From: an uncultured Oscillospiraceae bacterium
Lineage (GTDB): Bacteria; Bacillota; Clostridia; Oscillospirales; Ruminococcaceae
DNA length: 20,319 bases
Direction of reading: 5' to 3'
NCBI GenBank assembly: GCA_958427155.1
Contig: CAUABB010000003.1
Coordinates: 1-20,319 of the forward strand
Each line of letters starts with the position of its first letter. Positions within the stretch are counted from its first letter, which is position 1. A program made the position numbers and the translations under genes. Shown here in pieces: positions 15,925-20,319 of the stretch. The notes below the pieces were generated by a model. The model searched no databases, was not told where the DNA came from, and saw only the letters and a program-made list of their open reading frames with translations.

Positions 15925-16926
15925 TCAGTCAACGAATTCGTCGCCTTCCTCGTCTTGTTTCCCTTTTCTCCAAGTGTACTGAGACTCATAGCCGAGCATT
16001 TCCTTAGCTTTCCGGGTGGTAAAGAATCCTTCATGACCCTCAAAATTCGTACACATATCAGCAAGGTAAGGGAAACGCTTTGCATAGAAAGAATTGGAAT
16101 CCGGATTAAAAGTAGTATCAGAAGCAAGATTGAACGCCTCAAAGCCGGGAAGCTGCTTTTCAAGGGCAAGGCCGACAAAGTAAGCGATATCACGAGCATC
16201 CACATACTGGTGGGTATCTCCGTTAATGTACCCCTTTTCCTCTGTCTCCGGGATGACATAATCTTTGTTGAACTGATAGCACTCCCGGCACCACTGAACT
16301 TTCGGATAATAAACGCCGGTCAATCTCATCGCTATGACATTCATGTTGTAGGCACGGGAAAACGCCTTCATAATCTCGTCCCCAAGCTGTTTGCCGAGGG
16401 AATATGTATCTTCCGGATAGCAGGGATGATTTTCATCAATCGGCAGATAATCCGGTTTAAAAGGTTCGCCGGAAATCCGCATCCCTAAGCCGTAGCAATA
16501 ATAACTGGAAGCCGCGATCACATTTTTAATCCCCATTCTTCTCGCCGCGTCCATGACGTAAAAAGTACCCATGGTGTTGATTTCCATTGCCGCGTCTTCC
16601 GGGATCATGTAATTATAATGCACACCGCCGGTAGCCGGTCCCTTTTTCGGAGTGGTGTCATACGGAGGCTGAAGTTCCACGTTGTGGGTAATCGCCGCAA
16701 GGTGGATAATCGTATCTGGCTGTGCCATCGCGATCGCCTTCATCAGGTCTCCGATATTGAGCAGGTCAGCTTTTACAAAAGGCAGGCCAAGTTTTGCGAT
16801 CTTGCTGCCCGGCTGAGGAAGAACCACATCGGTACAGGTGACGTTATAACCTTGTTTGTTGAGGTAAGCGGAAACATAGTTACCGAGTTTTCCGGCAGCG
16901 CCGGTTACAAGTACATTTCTTTTCAT
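15925..16926 (-). CDS. NAD-dependent epimerase/dehydratase-family SDR, paralogue 1
   Basis: 333 residues. G9-A-A-G12-K-L-G15, Asp33 after strand 2 (NAD preference), and catalytic Y175-S-L-G-K179. It is the most divergent SDR of the four: GAAGK replaces GASGR/N, A-A-I-T-H replaces G-A-I-P/A-F at 77-81, and an acidic tail (E-E-G-D-E-F-V-D) extends the C terminus. The N-V-E-L-Q-P-P-Y segment (82-89) typical of this set is kept. Only a weak GTGAG-like ribosome-binding site is visible upstream. It lies 40 bp after the first TIM-barrel gene, so the operon begins with a TIM/SDR pair, as if duplication expanded from one such unit. Confidence 0.85.
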   Translation of the reverse strand: MKRNVLVTGAAGKLGNYVSAYLNKQGYNVTCTDVVLPQPGSKIAKLGLPFVKADLLNIGDLMKAIAMAQPDTIIHLAAITHNVELQPPYDTTPKKGPATGGVHYNYMIPEDAAMEINTMGTFYVMDAARRMGIKNVIAASSYYCYGLGMRISGEPFKPDYLPIDENHPCYPEDTYSLGKQLGDEIMKAFSRAYNMNVIAMRLTGVYYPKVQWCRECYQFNKDYVIPETEEKGYINGDTHQYVDARDIAYFVGLALEKQLPGFEAFNLASDTTFNPDSNSFYAKRFPYLADMCTNFEGHEGFFTTRKAKEMLGYESQYTWRKGKQDEEGDEFVD

Positions 16927-16966
16927 GAATTTCTACACTCACTTTGCTCTGATAATTGGGTTTTTC

Positions 16967-17878
16967 TTATTTTATTGTAATAAGCTGCTTGAGGTAAGCA
17001 ATGCTTCTCTCAATGGTGTTGCGCCGGAAAGCGGCTTCATCCTCAACACCATCAAGCTCGCAGCCGAACCAGCCCTGCTCAACGATTAGATGGAACCCTT
17101 CCGGATAACGGGCTTTCGTGGCAATTGCCTCTACCGCAGCCTTAATATCAACGCTTCCCTCACCGCAGGCACAACCAACCGGAATCAGCGGGAAATAATC
17201 GCCTTCCTGGGTCTTGTCAATGACTTTGGCATCCTTCATATGGGAAGTAATCGCCCAGGGAGCCATGACCTGTACCTCTTCATTCGGATCGCTGAAAATG
17301 CAAAACCCGTTTGCGGTATCAAGCGCGATTCCCATATAAGGGGAGTTGATTTCCTCAAAAATCGCCGCGATTTCATGACCGGTAAAATCAAGATGATTCT
17401 CCAGCGCAAAATACATTCCCGCCTCCTCAAACAGGGGCGCCGCCGCCTTCAAGGAAGCTTTAACCGTTTCATACTGCTCTTTTCCGGTAGCGCCGGGGCC
17501 TTTGTAATAACGGGTGGTCTCCATAACCAGTTTGCCGTAGCCGCAGCGCATGATTTTAGCGCCAAACGCCTTTGCGAAATCAATTTCAGCCTGCAGCTCT
17601 TTTTTCGCTTCTTCGGCATTCGGTCCGGTGAGCTCAAAAACGGCACGTGGACAGCCGAGTTCAAACTCCACGTCGTACTCTTCCATTTTGGCTTTGATCT
17701 TCGCAAGAGCTTCCGGATTGTCTTTCGGCAGAGGCGCAACCGGCTGCAACACATGGCAATCAAGACGTTTTGCCTGCTCAAGCTGCCAGAGGATCTTTTC
17801 CACCGGATCGGTCATGTCCGCCGGCGGCACATAGTTTCCGCCAATCCAACCGATTTTCATGTTGTTTAAATAGGCCAT
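16967..17878 (-). CDS. Sugar isomerase/epimerase-like TIM barrel, paralogue A (first gene of operon)
   Basis: 303 residues from the ATG at 17878, which has AGAAGGA 8 nt upstream and makes MAYLNNMKIGWIG align with the paralogues; a longer in-frame extension of 17 residues is unlikely. Predicted ligands: Glu160 (A-L-E-N-H), Asp187 (A-L-D-T-A-N), His213 (T-S-H-M-K-D) and Glu267 (V-E-Q-G-W). It has the D-K-T-Q-E-G loop but its own C-terminal loop (E-L-D-G-V-E-D-E-A, 274-282), so it is an outlier within the KTQEG subtype. As first gene it follows a leader of about 360 nt containing a terminator and GC-rich hairpins, so it would be the first product released by any attenuation control. Confidence 0.87.
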   Translation of the reverse strand: MAYLNNMKIGWIGGNYVPPADMTDPVEKILWQLEQAKRLDCHVLQPVAPLPKDNPEALAKIKAKMEEYDVEFELGCPRAVFELTGPNAEEAKKELQAEIDFAKAFGAKIMRCGYGKLVMETTRYYKGPGATGKEQYETVKASLKAAAPLFEEAGMYFALENHLDFTGHEIAAIFEEINSPYMGIALDTANGFCIFSDPNEEVQVMAPWAITSHMKDAKVIDKTQEGDYFPLIPVGCACGEGSVDIKAAVEAIATKARYPEGFHLIVEQGWFGCELDGVEDEAAFRRNTIERSIAYLKQLITIK

Positions 17879-17940
17879 GATAAAAATCCTTCTTTCTTTG
17901 CTGATTGTAATGTTAGATTTGTTGTACAAACCATAATCCA

Positions 17941-18060
17941 GGACGTTGTCCCGGTATGATACAGGTTAGATCCCGGGTTCAGCCGGGAAACGCCGGTTCA
18001 GCGCCTTCCTTTCAAACGGGCTCAGCCTATCCGCCTCATCAGCGGCAAGACGGCTTAAAA
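17941..18060 (-). promoter_or_regulatory. GC-rich, hairpin-forming leader segment of the enzyme operon
   Basis: Within an otherwise AT-rich 5' region, about 120 bp are GC-rich and full of short inverted repeats when read on the minus strand: TCCCGG/CCGGGA (17971-17976 with 17983-17988), CCGC/GCGG enclosing TGATGAG near 18030-18048, and flanking GCC/GGC pairing. A GTTCAGC or GCTCAGC unit occurs three times on the plus strand (from 17977, 17996 and 18020). It does not match any riboswitch class I can recognise. It lies between an upstream intrinsic terminator and the first ribosome-binding site, so it may be a structured regulatory leader. Confidence 0.45.
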
Positions 18061-18073
18061 ACCACCGCAAACC

Positions 18074-18110
18074 AAAAAATATTTTTCGGCAATAACACAA
18101 TCACCGAAAA
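18074..18110 (-). terminator. Intrinsic terminator inside the operon leader (possible attenuator)
   Basis: On the minus strand an 11-bp stem (18100-18110 with 18083-18093, two wobble pairs, 6-nt loop) is followed by AUA and six U (complement of 18074-18079). It points the same way as the enzyme operon but sits about 195 bp upstream of its first codon and downstream of the best promoter candidate. It either ends a short leader RNA conditionally (attenuation) or closes a small separate transcript. Confidence 0.65.
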
Positions 18111-18200
18111 CCACGCCAAAATATAACAATACTTGACAAGAGTAGCACATTTCTGTTAAAACGATGTTTTTCGTTATTTTATACAATTTATAAGTAAAAA

Positions 18201-18227
18201 AATTATGCACAATTATGCTACATGTAG
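18201..18227. repeat. Short direct repeats and a palindrome in the intergenic regulatory region
   Basis: AATTATGC occurs twice exactly 10 bp apart (18201-18208, 18211-18218), one helical turn. It runs into a perfect 10-bp palindrome, CTACATGTAG (18218-18227). An inverted copy of TTATGCTA (18213-18220) is present as TAGCATAA at 18247-18254, inside the spacer of the candidate promoter. The pattern is typical of an operator region, but no regulator can be named. Confidence 0.4.
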
Positions 18228-18232
18228 ATTAA

Positions 18233-18278
18233 TGTCATATGTAATATAGCATAACAACATAGGTTGTAAAATATGACA
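18233..18278 (-). promoter_or_regulatory. Candidate operon promoter flanked by an 8-bp dyad
   Basis: Minus strand: -35 TTTACA (complement of 18265-18270), 16-nt spacer, -10 TATATT (complement of 18243-18248); each hexamer matches the sigma-A consensus at five of six positions. Inverted-repeat arms TGTCATAT (18233-18240) and ATATGACA (18271-18278) lie immediately on both sides, one arm covering the expected transcription start and the other abutting the -35. A smaller ACAAC/GTTGT hairpin (18254-18267) falls within the promoter. This would give a leader of roughly 360 nt. Confidence 0.5.
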
Positions 18279-18515
18279 AATGAAACCTTTTAGTTTAAAA
18301 TATTAACTTGCCTTTTCAGATGTTTATTCCATTCTTCACAAATAATACTATCCTGTTAAATTACGCTACTTTTCCGATTATAAAGGCATTTGTAATATAT
18401 GATCTTTTCTTTATATATGTATGCATTGACCCTTTTAGGACATACTTTCAACTGGGGACATGTTAAAAAATTTAACCATTTGAACTGGTTATTCGGCAGT
18501 CGAAAAAGCTTCTGA
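18279..18515. other. AT-rich intergenic stretch without a gene
   Basis: No credible coding region on either strand. A perfect GTTAAA-AAA-TTTAAC inverted repeat (18462-18476) overlaps an AACCA/TGGTT pair (18474-18478 with 18486-18490) about 30-50 bp upstream of the amidohydrolase promoter, possibly an operator. Nothing else is recognised. Confidence 0.5.
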
Positions 18516-18544
18516 TTGCAATTTCCTATTTTTACGTTTATACT
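18516..18544 (+). promoter_or_regulatory. Sigma-A promoter for the amidohydrolase-thioesterase pair
   Basis: TTGCAA (18516-18521), a 17-nt spacer, and TATACT (18539-18544). The expected start near 18551 gives a short leader with AAAGGAG about 8 nt before the ATG at 18588. It lies about 250 bp from the leftward operon promoter candidate, so the two divergent units appear to have separate promoters. Confidence 0.65.
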
Positions 18545-18587
18545 GATGACAGAATTCTCTTTTTAAATCAGAAAGGAGCTGCAAAAT

Positions 18588-19484
18588 ATGACAAATCTGT
18601 TTCGAATCGCAATGATTCAACATTACGCTGTTCCTATGGATGCCGAAAAAAACCGTCTTTTGGCAGTTGACTATTGTAAAAAAGCTAAGGAACTTGGCGC
18701 CGATTTGGCGCTTTTCCCTGAGATGTGGTCTACCGCCTATGCCAGACCTGTTAGCTTTAGTCGCGACGATATTGCGGCATGGAGGGGAAACGCCCTTTCT
18801 GAGGATAGCCTTTTTCTCACTTCATTGCAGGAAACAGCTGCGGCGCTTCAAATGGGGATTGTCGCCACCTGTATGTCAAAAGGGGATGATGTTCCTCAAA
18901 ACACAGCTTATTTAATTGGACCGGATGGAAATATTCTTTTAAAATACTCTAAAGTCCACACCTGTGATTTTGATATGGAAGGTTACTTAAAACCTGGCGA
19001 TGGATTCTATACCTGTAGTTATCCGCTTCATGACGGAGAAGAAGTTAAACTTGGAATCATGATCTGTTACGATCGAGAATTTCCTGAAAGCGCCAGGGTT
19101 CTGATGCTCAAAGGAGCTGAAATTATTTTGGTCCCCAACGCTTCCGATATGAATCCAGCAAGGCTGGGACAGCTTTCTGCCCGCGCTTTTGAAAATATGG
19201 TTGGAATTGCCATGGCAAACTATCCCGGAAATTTATATGGTAACTCCGCGGCATTCAGCCCAGTGGTTTTTACCAGAGACGGAAGCTGGGTTGATAATAC
19301 AATTGCCCTGGCAGGGCATACAAATGAAACAATCTGTATAGCGGAGTTTGACTTGGATGAACTTCGTGACTACAGAAATCGGGAATGCTGGGGAAACGCT
19401 TACCGAAAACCTGCGGCCTATGGCCCTTTATTAGATCATACTATAGAGTCGCCGTTTACAAGAAAGCCGCTTCCTAAAATATGA
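18588..19484 (+). CDS. Carbon-nitrogen hydrolase (nitrilase superfamily amidohydrolase)
   Basis: 298 residues with the complete catalytic triad of the superfamily: Glu45 in F-P-E-M-W, Lys122 in Y-S-K-V-H, and the nucleophile Cys160 in M-I-C-Y-D-R-E-F-P-E. The length and the K-V-H and C-Y-D-R-E-F-P motifs fit the aliphatic amidase / N-carbamoylputrescine amidase / omega-amidase branches rather than true nitrilases. It would hydrolyse a small amide or N-carbamoyl compound, but the substrate is not identifiable. AAAGGAG precedes the ATG. It shares a transcript with the thioesterase gene 14 bp downstream and is divergent from the sugar operon, so a functional link with that operon is not required. 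Confidence 0.88.
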   Translation: MTNLFRIAMIQHYAVPMDAEKNRLLAVDYCKKAKELGADLALFPEMWSTAYARPVSFSRDDIAAWRGNALSEDSLFLTSLQETAAALQMGIVATCMSKGDDVPQNTAYLIGPDGNILLKYSKVHTCDFDMEGYLKPGDGFYTCSYPLHDGEEVKLGIMICYDREFPESARVLMLKGAEIILVPNASDMNPARLGQLSARAFENMVGIAMANYPGNLYGNSAAFSPVVFTRDGSWVDNTIALAGHTNETICIAEFDLDELRDYRNRECWGNAYRKPAAYGPLLDHTIESPFTRKPLPKI

Positions 19485-19498
19485 TGGAGGTTTTTTAA

Positions 19499-19978
19499 AT
19501 GGAAAAACACAAAACTGTAGCGGAGACCCGCTCTATTTTATCAGATGTCATGCTGCCAAACCAAGCAAATCCCGCAGGTAACGTTCACGGTGGGGAAATC
19601 ATGAAAATGATGGACAACTGCGGAAGTGTAGCGGCGATGCGCCATGCTCGGAAAAACTGTGTCACCGCCCGGGTAGATGAGTTGATGTTCTATCATCCCA
19701 TCTATGTGGGACAGCTTGTCACCTGCGAGGCAAAACTGGTTTATGTCGGAAGGACCTCGATGGAGGTTCATGTCACAGTGCAGGTAGAGGACACCTATGG
19801 CGATGCGCGGCAGGAACTGGCGCTTTCTGCCTATTTTACCTTTGTAGCGCTGGACGAAAACGGAAAACCCTGCGAGGTGCCGCGCCTTGACATTCAAACT
19901 GAAGAAGAAGCTCGTGCCTATGAAGAAGGGAAAAACCGCCATCTGCGCCACAAGCAGCAGGAAAGGAAACATCTATGA
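19499..19978 (+). CDS. Hotdog-fold acyl-CoA thioesterase
   Basis: 159 residues, the usual size for a single-hotdog thioesterase of the YciA/ACOT type. The active-site region reads N-P-A-G-N-V-H-G-G-E-I-M-K-M-M-D (about 21-36), with the family's conserved Asn, His-Gly-Gly and Asp. A second conserved strand carries V-D-E-L-M-F-Y-H-P-I. The protein hydrolyses acyl-CoA thioesters; chain length is unknown. GGAGG lies 8 nt before the ATG, and the start is 14 bp after the amidohydrolase stop, so the two are co-transcribed. The charged C-terminal tail (E-E-E-A-R-A onwards) is Lys/Arg/His-rich and probably flexible. Confidence 0.88.
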   Translation: MEKHKTVAETRSILSDVMLPNQANPAGNVHGGEIMKMMDNCGSVAAMRHARKNCVTARVDELMFYHPIYVGQLVTCEAKLVYVGRTSMEVHVTVQVEDTYGDARQELALSAYFTFVALDENGKPCEVPRLDIQTEEEARAYEEGKNRHLRHKQQERKHL

Positions 19979-20054
19979 CCTGTTTTTAAAAATTTCAAAA
20001 AGCGCATATTATTTTTTTAGTTAAGTTTTCCTCTTTTATTAAAAATTTTTATTG

Positions 20055-20092
20055 AAAAGCCCTGCTGATATAAAAATACAGCAGGGCTTTTT
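20055..20092 (+). terminator. Intrinsic terminator after the thioesterase gene
   Basis: A perfect 13-bp stem AAAAGCCCTGCTG (20055-20067) pairs with 20079-20091 across an 11-nt loop and ends in TTTTT. It lies 76 bp after the thioesterase stop. It separates this unit from spoVAC, which begins 57 bp further on. The A4 on the left makes it potentially bidirectional. Confidence 0.9.
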
Positions 20093-20093
20093 C

Positions 20094-20122
20094 GTATAAT
20101 CTTTTTTAAATGGTCCAAAATA
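20094..20122 (+). promoter_or_regulatory. Candidate forespore (sigma-G/F-type) promoter for spoVAC
   Basis: GTATA (20094-20098) resembles the sigma-G -35 consensus and CAAAATA (20116-20122) resembles CATNNTA, at a 17-nt spacing. It begins directly behind the terminator U-tract and would place a start near 20130, just upstream of the GGGGGA ribosome-binding site. In Bacillus the spoVA operon is sigma-G dependent, which fits. One -10 position deviates, so it stays tentative. Confidence 0.4.
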
Positions 20123-20149
20123 AAAGAAAAGTAACTTGGGGGAATCATT

Positions 20150-20319
20150 TTGGATCTGACACAACAAGAATATAAAAAACTGAACCAGAAAGCAAGCCAA
20201 AATACAAAAAGCTATATTACCCTGCCAATGGCATTTTTGGTAGGCGGGCTGATCTGCACTCTTGGACAGGCTTTGCTGAATCTTTACACCTATCTCGGAT
20301 TTAATGAAAAAGATGCGGG
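20150..20319 (+). CDS. spoVAC: Stage V sporulation protein AC (SpoVAC), 5' part only
   Basis: The first 56 codons, cut by the window edge. The TTG start at 20150 is supported by GGGGGA 6 nt upstream and by the absence of an in-frame ATG before residue 27. After a polar N-terminus rich in Lys and Gln (to about residue 21) comes the hydrophobic block A-F-L-V-G-G-L-I-C-T-L-G-Q, then F-N-E-K-D-A-G, both closely matching B. subtilis SpoVAC (G-G-L-I-C-T-I-G-Q and F-N-E-K-T-A-G from memory). SpoVAC is a spore inner-membrane component of the SpoVA channel, involved in dipicolinic acid movement and acting as a mechanosensitive channel. Presence of the gene indicates an endospore-forming lineage; spoVAD and spoVAE would be expected downstream. 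Confidence 0.85.
   Translation, partial: MDLTQQEYKKLNQKASQNTKSYITLPMAFLVGGLICTLGQALLNLYTYLGFNEKDA

Noticed and set aside
6981..17878. C-glycoside deglycosylation (Dgp-type) cluster, suggested by the many TIM barrels
   Set aside because: The small partner subunit and the Gfo/Idh/MocA oxidoreductase typical of those systems are absent.
18028..18046. CTGATGA followed by a downstream GAAA on the minus strand, recalling a hammerhead ribozyme core
   Set aside because: The required stem II directly after CTGATGA and before GAAA does not form, and no matching stem I or cleavage site was found.
18055..18150. A 31-codon minus-strand reading frame (four Cys, hydrophobic) spanning the leader terminator, possible leader peptide
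   Set aside because: No Shine-Dalgarno sequence precedes its ATG, there is no run of regulatory codons, and short open frames are expected by chance. Only conservation in related leaders would revive it.
18133..18161. Plus-strand TTGACA with TTAAAA at 17 nt as a promoter for the amidohydrolase
   Set aside because: The -10 matches poorly, the gene is over 400 bp away, and a much better placed promoter exists at 18516-18544.
1..20319. CRISPR arrays, tRNA or rRNA genes, insertion sequences
   Set aside because: No regularly spaced repeats, cloverleaf-like segments, transposase motifs or terminal inverted repeats were seen on either strand.

Overview
The window looks like the chromosome of an anaerobic, spore-forming Clostridia-type Firmicute, plausibly an Oscillospirales/Ruminococcaceae gut commensal. 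The evidence is purine-rich GGAGG-type ribosome-binding sites, many U-tailed intrinsic terminators, and the start of a spoVAC-like sporulation gene at the right edge. The taxon is inferred from style and gene content; no rRNA or other direct marker is present.

Layout. From about 17.9 kb down to position 62, sixteen genes lie head to tail on the minus strand. In transcription order they are: a xylose-isomerase-like TIM-barrel protein; an NAD-dependent SDR/epimerase; five more TIM-barrel paralogues of the same subfamily; three more SDR paralogues; an IolE-like TIM barrel; a DUF362 protein; a full-length (apparently fused) transketolase; a small cupin; a methylmalonate-semialdehyde-dehydrogenase-like aldehyde dehydrogenase; and, beyond a strong terminator, an MFS sugar-type permease with its own terminator. 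Intercistronic gaps are mostly 10-100 bp, and several hold strong hairpins without U-tracts. A gene-free stretch of about 700 bp (17879-18587) separates this cluster from plus-strand genes. It holds a candidate leftward promoter flanked by an 8-bp dyad, an intrinsic terminator inside the predicted leader, a GC-rich hairpin-forming leader segment, and a separate rightward promoter. To the right lie a nitrilase-superfamily amidohydrolase and a hotdog thioesterase (a two-gene unit), a terminator, and the first 56 codons of spoVAC.

How the genes may work together. The big operon reads as a carbohydrate or cyclitol catabolic system: uptake (MFS), NAD-linked oxidation of a hydroxyl (four SDRs), metal-dependent isomerisation, epimerisation or elimination of the keto product (six TIM barrels plus the IolE-like one), TPP-dependent C-C bond chemistry (transketolase), a cupin step, and CoA-acylating oxidation of an aldehyde (ALDH). 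The order of chemistries parallels the myo-inositol (iol) pathway, but mostly with different protein families. The striking feature is in-operon paralogue expansion (six TIM barrels in two loop subtypes and four SDRs), which suggests a system handling a family of related stereoisomers or glycosides. No kinase, glycoside hydrolase, aldolase or transcription regulator is visible here, so the substrate cannot be named from this window. The pathway proposal is inference; the family assignments rest on motifs read directly from the translations.
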